Source: Collinsella sp.
GTDB lineage: Bacteria > Actinomycetota > Coriobacteriia > Coriobacteriales > Coriobacteriaceae
Direction: 5' to 3'
DNA length: 28,405 nucleotides
Assembly: GCA_019414265.1 (NCBI GenBank)
Contig: DXMJ01000025.1
Coordinates: 1-28,405 of the forward strand
A model generated the notes under the pieces. The model was not told the origin of the DNA and did no database searches. It saw only the letters and a list, made by a program, of their open reading frames with translations. The translations under genes were made by a program, and so were the position numbers. How positions within the stretch are numbered: the stretch's first letter is position 1; every line of letters begins with the position of its first letter. This document shows positions 1-7,964 of the stretch, piece after piece.

Positions 1-1068
1 GATGCCCTCAACGCCGAGCTCTATACGGCGGGCGAGCGCGCGCAGTTTATGGGTTCGCTCTCCAACCCTGGCACGCGCTTTATCAACAACATCATCTATG
101 CCGTGGTCGCTGTGATCGGCTGCGTGGGCGTGATCACGGGCGTGCCGGCGGCGCTTACGGTAGGCGGCGTGCAGATCTTCCTGTCCTACGCCAACCAGTA
201 CACTAAGCCGTTCAACGAGGTCACCAACGTTATTACGCAGATTCAGACGGCGTACGCCTCGGCGCGCCGCATGTTTGCGCTGCTCGATGCGCGCGAGCAG
301 GAGCCCGACGCGTCGGACGCCGTAGAGCTCGCCGCCCCGAAGGGCGAGGTCGCCTTTGAGCATGTGGACTTTAGCTACGTGCCCGACCGCAAACTGCTGC
401 AGGATATCTGCATCGATGCCAAGCCCGGCATGCGCTTTGCCCTGGTCGGTCCTACGGGCTGTGGCAAGACGACGCTCATCAACCTGCTGCTGCGTTTTTA
501 CGATATCGATGCTGGGCGCATTGTGGTGGACGGGCGCTCGTCGCGTGACTACACGCGCTCGAGCCTGCGCCGTGCCTTTGGCATGGTGCTGCAGGACACC
601 TGGCTGTTCGAGGGCACGGTGGCGGAGAATATCGCTTACGGTTGCCCCGATGCCACGCGTGAGCAGATTATCGAGGCCGCCAAGCGCGCGCACGCGCACA
701 AGTTTATCGTGCAGCTGCCAGGCGGCTACGATACGGTCATCGGCGAGGACGGCGGCACGTTTAGCCAAGGTCAAAAACAGCTGCTGTGCATCGCGCGCGT
801 CATGCTCACCGATCCGGCGATTCTGCTGCTGGACGAGGCGACGTCGAGCATCGATACGCGTACCGAGCTGCAGGTACAGGCGGCATTCGACGAGCTCATG
901 GCCGGTCGCACAAGCTTTGTCGTGGCGCACCGCCTGTCGACGATCCGCAACGCCGACTGCATTCTGGTCATGCGCGACGGCCAGATTATCGAGCGCGGCA
1001 CGCACGACGAGCTGCTGGCGGCAGACGGCTTCTATGCCGAGCTCTACCGCAGCCAGTTTGCCCAGTAA
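1..1068 (+). CDS. ABC exporter half-transporter, ATP-binding/permease (5' end outside window)
   Basis: This is the C-terminal part of a fused membrane/ATPase subunit of a type IV ABC exporter; the reading frame is open from base 1, so the start lies to the left. The visible protein begins in the last membrane helices and continues into the nucleotide-binding domain. Walker A is GPTGCGKTT, the signature is the variant FSQGQ, Walker B is LLLDEATSSID with the catalytic Glu, and the switch His is in VAHRLST. The SQGQ signature with an intact Glu is the pattern of the catalytically competent (TM288-like) partner in heterodimeric exporters. A degenerate partner gene is therefore expected just left of the window, as in the pair at 22422-26148. 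The substrate cannot be read from the sequence; drug or lipid export is usual for the family. No clear terminator follows the stop. Confidence 0.93.
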   Translation, partial: DALNAELYTAGERAQFMGSLSNPGTRFINNIIYAVVAVIGCVGVITGVPAALTVGGVQIFLSYANQYTKPFNEVTNVITQIQTAYASARRMFALLDAREQEPDASDAVELAAPKGEVAFEHVDFSYVPDRKLLQDICIDAKPGMRFALVGPTGCGKTTLINLLLRFYDIDAGRIVVDGRSSRDYTRSSLRRAFGMVLQDTWLFEGTVAENIAYGCPDATREQIIEAAKRAHAHKFIVQLPGGYDTVIGEDGGTFSQGQKQLLCIARVMLTDPAILLLDEATSSIDTRTELQVQAAFDELMAGRTSFVVAHRLSTIRNADCILVMRDGQIIERGTHDELLAADGFYAELYRSQFAQ

Positions 1069-1097
1069 GCACGGTCGTGGGGCAAATTAATCAATCG

Positions 1098-1159
1098 ACA
1101 GAAGGTGGTTTACATCTGTCACGTTAGTACTAAGATATTCATCTAATAAATTGCATTAG
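1098..1159 (+). promoter_or_regulatory. Candidate promoter with three small palindromes upstream of the flavodoxin-like gene
   Basis: A TTTACA box at 1109-1114 and TAAGAT at 1131-1136 are separated by 16 bp. An inverted repeat GACAGA (1098-1103) / TCTGTC (1115-1120) flanks the -35 box. A perfect 10-bp palindrome TTAGTACTAA (1124-1133) overlaps the -10 box. A further CTAAT/ATTAG inverted repeat lies at 1143-1159. The arrangement suggests a regulated promoter, but no regulator is identifiable and the start site is inferred. Confidence 0.4.
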
Positions 1160-1189
1160 TGGCTTTAGTTTTGGGGGAAACGAGGCAAC

Positions 1190-1747
1190 GTGACTATGAC
1201 GTGCTCTTTGGTGGTTAACAGCAAGAGCGGTAATACCAGGATGGTTTCGGGTGCGATCAAGCGCGCTCTGCAGGCTGCGGGCGTTGAGTTTGTCCATGCC
1301 GCGGCGTTGAGTGACGATGCGGATGCAGATCAGGTTGCGCTCGAGGCGCAGGGGGCCTGCGCGGCCGACATGGTGCTCGTCGGTTTTTGGTGCGACAAGG
1401 GCGCGTGCACGCCTTCGGTCGCGGCGTTGCTCTCCGCCTTGCACGGCAAGCGCGTGTTCCTGTTTGGCACCTGCGGCTTTGGCGCCGACCAGAGCTATTA
1501 CCAGCAGATTATCGACCGCGTAGCTTCCAATTTGGCTGGGGATGCCGAGCTTGCGGGCTGGGCGATGTGCCAGGGTAAGATGGGCCCTGCGGTCAAGCAG
1601 CGCTACGAGGCCATGCTCGAGCAAGATCCCGACAACGCCCGCTTTAAGATGCTGCTCGACAACTGGGTTGCCGCGAAGGATCATCCCACCAAGGAAGATA
1701 TGGATAACATGGCGGCGGCGGCCAAGAAGGCCGTGCTGGGCGAGTAA
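1190..1747 (+). CDS. Flavodoxin-like (flavodoxin family) protein
   Basis: A 185-residue soluble protein with the flavodoxin fold signature: a hydrophobic first strand followed by a phosphate-binding loop NSKSGNTR at about residues 10-17. A second flavin-contact region around VLVGFWCDKGACTP (about 63-76) and a third around FLFGTCGFGAD (about 91-101) follow. Such proteins bind FMN and carry electrons to reductases; the partner is not encoded next to it. I place the start at GTG 1190, four bases after GAGG at 1182-1185. The ATG at 1196, six bases later, is equally plausible and gives a nearly identical product. The gene is monocistronic: it has its own candidate promoter and is followed by a good terminator. 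It is longer than minimal flavodoxins (about 140-150 aa) because of a helical C-terminal extension. A relation to BilS-type flavodoxins of gut bacteria is possible but unproven. Confidence 0.85.
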   Translation: MTMTCSLVVNSKSGNTRMVSGAIKRALQAAGVEFVHAAALSDDADADQVALEAQGACAADMVLVGFWCDKGACTPSVAALLSALHGKRVFLFGTCGFGADQSYYQQIIDRVASNLAGDAELAGWAMCQGKMGPAVKQRYEAMLEQDPDNARFKMLLDNWVAAKDHPTKEDMDNMAAAAKKAVLGE

Positions 1748-1790
1748 CTTCGTCGTTCGCGGTCCTTCGTGCAAAACAATACAAATGTGA

Positions 1791-1820
1791 AAGCCTCGAA
1801 ATTCTCGAGGCTTTTTTCTT
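1791..1820 (+). terminator. Rho-independent terminator of the flavodoxin-like gene
   Basis: A perfect 9-bp stem AAGCCTCGA (1791-1799) / TCGAGGCTT (1805-1813) with a 5-nt loop runs into a T tract at 1812-1820. It lies 44 bases after the flavodoxin stop codon. Confidence 0.88.
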
Positions 1821-1930
1821 GACACTCGTGGGCGCAACTGTGGCAAGCGTTTGGGGGTGACACTTTCCATCACCCCGATGACGAGACCGTCCTGGACGAC
1901 ACGCTCTCATGCGTTCGCTGGATGTATTCA

Positions 1931-2140
1931 GAGTGGGACGGGCTTTCCGGATGGATGGGGATTCGGAAAGTGCGTCCCAGAATTTGCCTTTGGAGTGGGA
2001 TGCAGTTTCCGGTTGAGGGCTCTGGCGGAAAATGCGACCCGGAATTTGCGATCAGAGTGGGATGCGCTTTCCCAACAGGCTCTCAAGCGGAAACTGCGTC
2101 CCATTCCGAAGGCAGATTCCGGGACACACTTTCCGAATAC
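1931..2140. repeat. 62-bp tandem repeat, three full copies and a degenerate partial fourth
   Basis: Units begin at 1931, 1993 and 2055, exactly 62 bp apart, each opening GAGTGGGA. A decayed fourth unit starts at 2117 and keeps GGGAC and CTTTCCG. Inside each unit two 14-bp segments are imperfect inverted repeats, GGGACGGGCTTTCC and GGAAAGTGCGTCCC in unit 1 (12 of 14 pair), so each unit can fold as its own hairpin. The conserved linker is AATTTGC. Copies have diverged by substitutions while keeping the spacing. The block sits in the 623-bp gene-free stretch 1748-2370, which otherwise holds the flavodoxin terminator, two terminator-like hairpins and the inverted-repeat element at 2222-2350. A GGGGTGA/TCACCCC hairpin lies at 1854-1876. 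I see no gene in this stretch: the open frames through it vary with the repeat and lack a credible ribosome binding site. Confidence 0.85.
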
Positions 2141-2143
2141 AAA

Positions 2144-2166
2144 GAAGGCCACTTAATGTGGCCTTC
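2144..2166. terminator. Terminator-like hairpin (copy 1 of a duplicated stem-loop)
   Basis: A 9-bp stem GAAGGCCAC / GTGGCCTTC encloses loop TTAAT. Its inner 17 bases, GGCCACTTAATGTGGCC, recur exactly at 2276-2292. On the minus strand it is followed by a short TTT run. Being symmetric it could act in either direction; the weak T run makes terminator function uncertain. Confidence 0.5.
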
Positions 2167-2221
2167 AACTTATATATGTTCAGCGGATGCCCCCATGACA
2201 AGCCGTGCTCCAACAACAAGG

Positions 2222-2350
2222 CGTCTGTCCGGGCGGAGGCATATAAGGTTCATCGCGAGTTCCGCACGCAAAGGAGGCCACTTAATGTGGCCTCCGTCTT
2301 GCGCAGGACTGTCCGAGCAGGGACCTTATATGCTTCCGCCCGGACAGACG
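2222..2350. repeat. 129-bp element with 28-bp terminal inverted repeats around an internal hairpin
   Basis: The left arm (2222-2249, beginning CGTCTGTCCGGGCGGAGGC) and right arm (2323-2350, ending CGCCCGGACAGACG) are reverse complements at 27 of 28 positions. Between them lies the second copy of the GGCCACTTAATGTGGCC hairpin, with a 9-bp stem at 2273-2281 / 2287-2295. Flanking bases inside the arms are also partly complementary, so the whole element could fold into one long structure. It sits 20 bp past the stop codon of the LTA-synthase-like gene and may end its transcript. Size and architecture resemble a MITE, but no target-site duplication is visible. Confidence 0.8.
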
Positions 2351-2370
2351 TTTCAGTTATGAGCGACCCG

Positions 2371-4686
2371 CTACTTAATCTTGGTTGTACCCGGTGCCAG
2401 GTTGGGGTCGGTCTCGTTGGCCTCGGTCTGGAAGTGCTCGGTGTAGACGTTCTTGCCGTCGCGGAACATTTCGTAGTACTGCATCTTGGCGTAATCCTCA
2501 CGCGCCTTGGTGGCGGCTGCGGCTGCGGCGTCGTCACCGGTGACGTTGGAGGAGAGCGCCCAGCGCAGGCTGGCGTCCTCGTAGCCCACGGAGTTGATGG
2601 CGGGCAGCGACTCGCGCAGCGTCATGTGCGCTTTCTGGTAGTCGGTCAGCGGTGCGCCGATCAGTTGCATCAGCTGGGTGGACAGGTAGTTGGTGGACAG
2701 GTCGTCGACCTCGCTCGTCTGGTCACAACCGGCAACGTCGTAGTTAGCCCAAATGATGTAGTCGGTCTGCCACAAGCGCTCCTGGTGGGTGGCGTCGTCC
2801 TCGCCGGTAAACCACTTATCGTTGAACTTGGACGGGAAGAACGGCTGGTGGTCGCCCCAGAACACCACGACCACCTTGCGGTCGAGCTTGCTCAGGGCGT
2901 TGAGGAAGTAACGCAGCGCTTGGTCGGACTGCTCGATGCACGAGACATACTCGTCAACATCGGAGAGCGTGCCGTCCTCGACGGTCTTAGCGTCCAGGTT
3001 GGTCGTGTCGATGTTCAGGTGCATCTGCTTGTCGACCGGCAGCAGACCCGTGTCGTAGCCCGAGTGGTTCTGCATGGTCACATCGAAGATAAACTGCGGA
3101 TCGGCGTTCTGGTCGAGCAGCTCAAGAATCTTGTCGTAGGTTGCCTGGTCGGTCACCATGCCGCGCAGGGTATCGGCGCCTTGGAAATCGTTGATGGACA
3201 GGAACTGGTCAAAGCCAAAGTCCTTGTAGACGTTCTCGCGGTTCCAGTTGGTCGCGTGGTTGGGGTGCATGGCCGTGGTGGAATAGCCGAGCGATTTGAA
3301 CTGCTCTGCCAGATTCCCGGTCGTTTCCATGTTGTAGATGGTGTAGGGGTACACGCCCGAGCCCAGGTTGGCCATGGAGTTGCCGGTCATAAACTCAAAC
3401 TCGGTATTGGCCGTGCCGCCGCCGTAGGCGCTCACGTAGAGCTTTCCGCGGCTGAGGCAGTTGGACAGGTTCTTAAAGTACTGCGGACCTTCGTAGCCGG
3501 CGCGCATGTTCTGGTAGATCGACAAATCCGAGAACGTCTCGTTCATGATAGCGATGACCGTGGGCTTCTCGCTGTCGAACTGCTCCTTTGCGGCGGCGCG
3601 CTCGTCGCTCTTGGCCGCGTCGGATTTGTCGTAGGCCTTGGCGTACTTTTTGAGCGTGGCCTTGGCGTCATCGACAGAATAGTCGGCGGGTTTGGGCGGC
3701 TTGATGGACTGTGCCGCGCTAATAAAGGCAGGCAGATAGCCCTCGCGCCAGTAGCTCTCGAGCGGACGCCAGGTGTAGACGGTGATGCCGAGGGTGTTGT
3801 AGTAGTCGATGAGCGTGACATGCGCGGTCACGCCGCCCAGGCACAGCACCGCCACGAGCAGGTTGGTGAGCAACATGCGCTTGGCGTTGGCGGCGCCCTT
3901 CTGACGGTGCGGCGCGACCAGGCCGGCGTACTCGCACAGCAGCATGGCGATGGCGGTAAAGCCCATGGATAGCACGCAGAACAGCGAGATCGAGAAGGTG
4001 TAGCCGGTGCCGGCGACTGCGGCGGCGGTGGAGATGGCCGAAAGGTCGCCCGGCTGGATGGGCATGGATTTAAACGTGATGACAAAGAACTCGGCAATGC
4101 CCAGGACAAAGAGGGCAAAGGCCAGGACCGCGGGAGCTGCGCCGTGGCGCTGGAATAGGAAGAACAAGCCAGTCATGAGTGTGGCGATGATGGCCCACTC
4201 GAGCAGGATGCACAGGGGGTAGACCCAGGTAAAGTCGTGGTTGGACGAGACCTCCATGCCCAGCAGCGCAAAGACGCCGGCGAGCAGCAGGCACAGGACG
4301 GCGGCGACGAGCGGTTTGCCCACAAAGGCGCCGCGCAGGCGGGCGAGCTTGCCGGTGGGGGCGGGGGCGTCGGGCTCGGCGAACGCAAAGACGCGCGGGG
4401 CGATGCGGTCGCGGGCGATGCTGGCCCAAGCGCATCCGGTGAGGATGGCGTTGGTCAGGATGAGCATCACAAAGGCGAGCGGCTCGTTTTGGGCGACGAG
4501 GCCAATGGCACCCCAAATGGTCAAAAAGAGCTGGAACAGGCCGAAGGCGACGCTCCACCCAAGAGCGCTTTTGGCAACGGTGCCCGACTGAGCGCGAATG
4601 GCCTTGGCCTCGCGCAAGACAAGGTAGACGGTCGCCGCAAGACCGACGAGCGAGATGGCGGCAGCGAACATGCTGAGACTCCTCAC
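2371..4686 (-). CDS. LTA synthase family protein (membrane-anchored alkaline-phosphatase/sulfatase-fold transferase)
   Basis: A 771-residue protein of the lipoteichoic-acid-synthase/phosphoglycerol-transferase family. Hydrophobic segments fill roughly residues 5-25, 45-90, 125-210, 230-255 and 272-292. A large extracellular catalytic domain follows from about residue 375. Family landmarks are visible: NETFSD with metal-ligand Glu383, GGGTANTEFEFMTG with the nucleophile candidate Thr425, a His-containing AMHPNHATNWNRE (472-484), MQNHSGY (538-544) and FWGDHQP (609-615, Asp612/His613 as metal ligands). Such enzymes move phosphoglycerol or related phospho-alcohol groups onto surface glycans or lipids. 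The real polymer in a Coriobacteriia host is unknown. It has more membrane segments than the five of LtaS, and an Ala-rich, charged tail. ATG 4686 follows GAGGAG at about nine bases. The gene stands alone and is divergent from the nitroreductase. Confidence 0.9.
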   Translation of the reverse strand: MRSLSMFAAAISLVGLAATVYLVLREAKAIRAQSGTVAKSALGWSVAFGLFQLFLTIWGAIGLVAQNEPLAFVMLILTNAILTGCAWASIARDRIAPRVFAFAEPDAPAPTGKLARLRGAFVGKPLVAAVLCLLLAGVFALLGMEVSSNHDFTWVYPLCILLEWAIIATLMTGLFFLFQRHGAAPAVLAFALFVLGIAEFFVITFKSMPIQPGDLSAISTAAAVAGTGYTFSISLFCVLSMGFTAIAMLLCEYAGLVAPHRQKGAANAKRMLLTNLLVAVLCLGGVTAHVTLIDYYNTLGITVYTWRPLESYWREGYLPAFISAAQSIKPPKPADYSVDDAKATLKKYAKAYDKSDAAKSDERAAAKEQFDSEKPTVIAIMNETFSDLSIYQNMRAGYEGPQYFKNLSNCLSRGKLYVSAYGGGTANTEFEFMTGNSMANLGSGVYPYTIYNMETTGNLAEQFKSLGYSTTAMHPNHATNWNRENVYKDFGFDQFLSINDFQGADTLRGMVTDQATYDKILELLDQNADPQFIFDVTMQNHSGYDTGLLPVDKQMHLNIDTTNLDAKTVEDGTLSDVDEYVSCIEQSDQALRYFLNALSKLDRKVVVVFWGDHQPFFPSKFNDKWFTGEDDATHQERLWQTDYIIWANYDVAGCDQTSEVDDLSTNYLSTQLMQLIGAPLTDYQKAHMTLRESLPAINSVGYEDASLRWALSSNVTGDDAAAAAATKAREDYAKMQYYEMFRDGKNVYTEHFQTEANETDPNLAPGTTKIK

Positions 4687-4884
4687 AAACTAAAACCTAC
4701 GAAAGCGGGGGTTTACCCGATTGTTACCAAGATATGCGCTGCAATTGGTGTCTGCGCACAACAACCAGCCATATTAACGCGCACGTGTGGCGGTGTGGCG
4801 CAATGTGGTGGCGACCTGCGCGATAATGGACGGGAATTACACGGAAACGTAAAGGCTTCTTAAAGAAATGGCGAGGGTAGGGCG

Positions 4885-5757
4885 ATGAGCGAGCAGGTTT
4901 GCAAGGCGGACATGGGCGGCGACGGAGCTGCGGTCGTGGATGCGTACGGCTATCCGGTTGAGACTACGGGCAACGCGGTGCTGGACATTTTGGAGCACCG
5001 TTCGTCCACGCGCGCTTTTGCGCGCGATGACGACGACCGTCCCGTAGCGGTGACCGATGAGCAGAGAGCGGCGATTTTGCATGCGGCGAGTCGCGCGCCG
5101 TCGGCGGGCGCCATGATGATGTATTCCATCGTGAGTATTCGCGAGCAGGCCACATTGGACCGCCTCGCCGACCTGTGCGATCACCAGCCTATGATCGCCA
5201 GGGCGCCCTGGGCACTCATATTTGTGGTCGACTATGCCAAGTGGATCGATCTGTTTGAGCACGTGGGCTGCTTTGAGCCCGAGTTTGTCGAGCGCACAGG
5301 CAAGGCGCCCCGCCGCGCGCCGGGTTTGGGCGACTTTGCCATCGCGGCGCAGGATGCCGTGATTGCCGCTCAAAACGCCGTGGTTGCTGCCGAGGCCCTG
5401 GGGCTGGGGAGCTGCTATATCGGCGACATCGTCGAGAATGCCGAGGAAGTGGCCGGGCTGCTGGATCTGCCTCCTTATACCATGCTGCTGTCGATGCTCA
5501 TCATCGGCACGCCCCGTAAGGAGCGCCCGGCGATCGCGCATCCCGTGGTGAACCTGGTGCACGAGGAGCGCTATCGCCGCGCCGATGCCGCGACCATGGA
5601 TGCGCAGGTGGCCGAGATGGACGCGATGTTCCGTCCGCATGCCCGCGAGGTGGGCGAGCGCGTGGTGGATATCTACACCCGCAAACACACTAGTCCCTTT
5701 ATGGCCGAGATGAGCCGCTCCATGGAGTGGTGGTTCAAAAACTGGCTCGGAAAATGA
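4885..5757 (+). CDS. Nitroreductase family protein (FMN-dependent oxidoreductase)
   Basis: A 290-residue protein of the nitroreductase fold. The N-terminal FMN-phosphate motif is EHRSSTRAF (about residues 37-45). APSAGAMMMYSIVSI (about 72-86) contributes to flavin binding, and ALGLGSCYIGDI (about 170-181) is the typical second flavin region. Usual members are about 170-220 aa. The extra length is an N-terminal lead of about 30 residues and a C-terminal helical extension ending in an aromatic MEWWFKNW segment, perhaps a dimer or membrane contact. The enzyme would use NAD(P)H to reduce a nitro, quinone or other small substrate; the real one cannot be read here. ATG 4885 is preceded by a GAGGGTAGGG stretch. 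It is monocistronic and followed at once by a 33-bp palindrome. Confidence 0.88.
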   Translation: MSEQVCKADMGGDGAAVVDAYGYPVETTGNAVLDILEHRSSTRAFARDDDDRPVAVTDEQRAAILHAASRAPSAGAMMMYSIVSIREQATLDRLADLCDHQPMIARAPWALIFVVDYAKWIDLFEHVGCFEPEFVERTGKAPRRAPGLGDFAIAAQDAVIAAQNAVVAAEALGLGSCYIGDIVENAEEVAGLLDLPPYTMLLSMLIIGTPRKERPAIAHPVVNLVHEERYRRADAATMDAQVAEMDAMFRPHAREVGERVVDIYTRKHTSPFMAEMSRSMEWWFKNWLGK

Positions 5758-5759
5758 CG

Positions 5760-5792
5760 AATGTGACAAGGGGACGGTCCCTTTGTCACATT
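5760..5792. repeat. 33-bp palindrome, GGGAC/GTCCC family, copy 1
   Basis: AATGTGACAAGGGGAC (5760-5775) and GTCCCTTTGTCACATT (5777-5792) pair at 15 of 16 positions, the odd pair being a possible G-T. A single base separates them. The unit starts three bases after the nitroreductase stop codon. A second, perfect copy with 14 of 16 identical arm bases is at 18863-18895. There is no T run, so it is better described as a dispersed palindromic repeat than a classical terminator. Confidence 0.85.
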
Positions 5793-5874
5793 CCATATCG
5801 CCGCGGTAGCCTAAAGACTGTATAAATCTTTATCTAGCTGGGAAAACAGTGCATTAAAACATGGGCCGATTACC

Positions 5875-5880
5875 TATAAT
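5875..5880 (+). promoter_or_regulatory. -10 box of the probable kup promoter
   Basis: A perfect TATAAT hexamer lies 36 bases before the kup start. The -35 position at 17-bp spacing reads only CATTAA (5852-5857), so assignment rests mainly on the -10 box and its position. Confidence 0.4.
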
Positions 5881-5915
5881 CCCTTCGAACGTTAAAGTTG
5901 GGAGGAAACCGGCTT

Positions 5916-7943
5916 ATGGAACAAAAGGCCAAGGAGGCAGCCTCGCACGCTGCGATTCCTGTGAGCATCTCGGCGATGCTCGTCACGCTGGGCGTGGTGT
6001 ACGGCGATATCGGCACCAGCCCTATGTATGTAACCAAGGCGCTCGTTGCCGGCAACGGCGGCATCGGAAGTGTGACGGAGGAGTTCGTGCTTGGCGCGCT
6101 CTCCCTTGTCGTGTGGACGGTCACGCTGCTGACCACCATCAAGTATGTGCTCATCTCGCTGCGCGCCGATAACCATGGTGAGGGCGGCATCTTTGCCCTG
6201 TACAGCCTGGTCAAGCGCTGCGGCAAGTGGCTTATCATCCCCGCCATGCTGGGTGGCGCCGCGCTGCTCGCCGACGGCATCCTGACGCCGGCCGTTACCG
6301 TTACCACGGCCATCGAGGGCCTGCGCACCATCCCGGCGGTCCATGCCGTGCTGGGCGATGACCAGGGCCGCGTCGTCGCCATTACGCTCGCCATCATCAT
6401 CGCGCTCTTCTTGGTACAGCGCATCGGTACGGCCAAGATCGGTCACGCCTTTGGCCCCATCATGACGCTGTGGTTTCTGTTCCTGGGCGGTACGGGTCTG
6501 TTCTTTGTCTTCCAACACCCCGCCGTGCTGCTGTGCCTCAACCCGGTGCGCGGCATCGCCTTTTTGCTAAGCCCCAACAACCACGCGGGCATCATGATTC
6601 TGGGCAGCTGCTTCCTCGCCACCACCGGTGCCGAGGCGCTCTACTCCGACATGGGCCACGTCGGCCGCGGCAACATCTACGCCACCTGGCCGTTCGTTAA
6701 GTGCTGCTTGCTGCTTTCCTATATGGGCCAGGGCGCGTGGCTTATCAACAACGCCGGCAACCCGGAGCTCATGGGTATCGCCGACCTCAACCCCTTCTAC
6801 CAGATGCTCGCCCCGGGTCTGCGCCCCTTTGCCGTCGGCCTTTCCACCGTCGCGGCCATCATCGCCTCGCAGGCGCTCATCACCGGCGCATTCTCGCTGG
6901 TGTCCGAGGCCAGCCGCCTGGACCTCATGCCGCATATGCAGGTCTTCTATCCTGCCGAGACCAAGGGCCAGCTCTACATCCCCATGGTCAACAACGTCAT
7001 GCTCGTGGGCTGCGTCGTCGTGGTGCTGCTGTTCCAGAACTCGGCGCACATGGAGGCCGCGTACGGCCTGGCCATTACCCTGACCATGATGTGCACGACA
7101 ATGCTGCTCTTCTTCTATCTGCACGTGGAGCGCAATCTCAAGGTCGCGCCGTGGATCTTTGCCGCCTTCTTCCTTTTGCTCGAGGGCTTCTTCTTTGTGA
7201 GCTCGCTCACCAAGTTCTTCCACGGTGGCTACTTCACCATCCTCATGGCTGCACTCATCATGGGCATCATGGTGTGCTGGTACAACGGTACGGCGGTCGA
7301 GCAACGTCAGTTTACGCTGCTGCCGCTGCGCAGCTATCTGCCGCAGCTCAAACGCCTGCGCGACGACGATCGCTACGAGCTCATGAGCGACAACATCGTG
7401 TACCTGACCAAGGACACCAACACCGACTATATCGACCGCGATATCGTCTACTCGATTTTGGATAAGCACCCCAAGCGCGCTCGTGCCTGGTGGTTCGTGA
7501 ATGTCGAGACCATGGAGGAGCCGCATACCTTTGCCTACTCGGTCGAGACGTTCGGCACCGACTACGTATTCCGCGTGCATCTGTACCTGGGCTATAAGAT
7601 CAACCAGCGCGTCAATGCTTACCTGCGCCAGGTTGTTCAGGACCTGGCTGCCAGCGGCGAGCTGCCGGCGCAGACGCATGACTACTCGGTCTACAAGGAC
7701 CCGGGCAACATCGGTACGTTTAAGTTCGTCATGATCCGCAAGCTGCTGGCGCCCGAAAGCGACGTGGAGCCCAGCGAGCGTACGGCCATCACGCTCAAGT
7801 ACATCATCCGCCGCGCCGCCGGCACGCCTGCGCGCTGGTACGGCCTGGAGAACTCCAACGTGAGCTTTGAGTACGTGCCGCTGTTCACCAAGTTTAAGGC
7901 CGTGAGCAAGATGCAGCGCCTGGCTCCCGACGAGCGTCCGTAG
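5916..7943 (+). CDS. kup: Kup-type low-affinity potassium uptake transporter
   Basis: A 675-residue KUP/HAK/KT transporter that imports K+ with protons across the cytoplasmic membrane. The hallmark first-helix motif GVVYGDIGTSPMY sits at about residues 26-38. About twelve hydrophobic segments follow to residue 470. LLADGILTPAVTVTTAIEG and NNHAGIMILGSCFLATTGAEALYSDMGH match conserved pore-region blocks (each split here only by position). A soluble C-terminal domain fills the last 200 residues. Length is normal for the family. I start at ATG 5916, ten bases after GGAGG at 5901-5905; an upstream in-frame TTG at 5898 would overlap this ribosome binding site. A strong terminator separates it from the KdpD-type kinase and KdpE-type regulator downstream, all read in the same direction, which points to a K+ homeostasis locus. 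Confidence 0.95.
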   Translation: MEQKAKEAASHAAIPVSISAMLVTLGVVYGDIGTSPMYVTKALVAGNGGIGSVTEEFVLGALSLVVWTVTLLTTIKYVLISLRADNHGEGGIFALYSLVKRCGKWLIIPAMLGGAALLADGILTPAVTVTTAIEGLRTIPAVHAVLGDDQGRVVAITLAIIIALFLVQRIGTAKIGHAFGPIMTLWFLFLGGTGLFFVFQHPAVLLCLNPVRGIAFLLSPNNHAGIMILGSCFLATTGAEALYSDMGHVGRGNIYATWPFVKCCLLLSYMGQGAWLINNAGNPELMGIADLNPFYQMLAPGLRPFAVGLSTVAAIIASQALITGAFSLVSEASRLDLMPHMQVFYPAETKGQLYIPMVNNVMLVGCVVVVLLFQNSAHMEAAYGLAITLTMMCTTMLLFFYLHVERNLKVAPWIFAAFFLLLEGFFFVSSLTKFFHGGYFTILMAALIMGIMVCWYNGTAVEQRQFTLLPLRSYLPQLKRLRDDDRYELMSDNIVYLTKDTNTDYIDRDIVYSILDKHPKRARAWWFVNVETMEEPHTFAYSVETFGTDYVFRVHLYLGYKINQRVNAYLRQVVQDLAASGELPAQTHDYSVYKDPGNIGTFKFVMIRKLLAPESDVEPSERTAITLKYIIRRAAGTPARWYGLENSNVSFEYVPLFTKFKAVSKMQRLAPDERP

Positions 7944-7964
7944 ACTGCAAGGCTATACACTTGG

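Noticed and set aside
1931..2140. Possible CRISPR array
   Set aside because: The 62-bp units are contiguous and similar along their whole length; there are no unique spacers and no cas genes.
2210..2362. Target-site duplication around the 129-bp inverted-repeat element
   Set aside because: The flanks (CAACAAGG and TTTCAGTT) share no direct repeat, so recent transposition is not shown.
2032..3972. Long plus-strand open frame (646 codons) opposite the LTA-synthase-like gene
   Set aside because: It starts in the tandem repeat and runs antisense to a gene with clear catalytic motifs. Its product is low-complexity Val/Gly/Leu text, as expected from the reverse complement of a GC-rich gene.
4837..5796. 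Minus-strand frame covering the nitroreductase gene
   Set aside because: Antisense shadow; the plus strand has the flavin motifs and a ribosome binding site.
5793..5915. Possible c-di-AMP (ydaO-type) riboswitch before kup
   Set aside because: The leader after the predicted start is only about 30 bases and the whole gap about 120; no matching conserved core was recognised.
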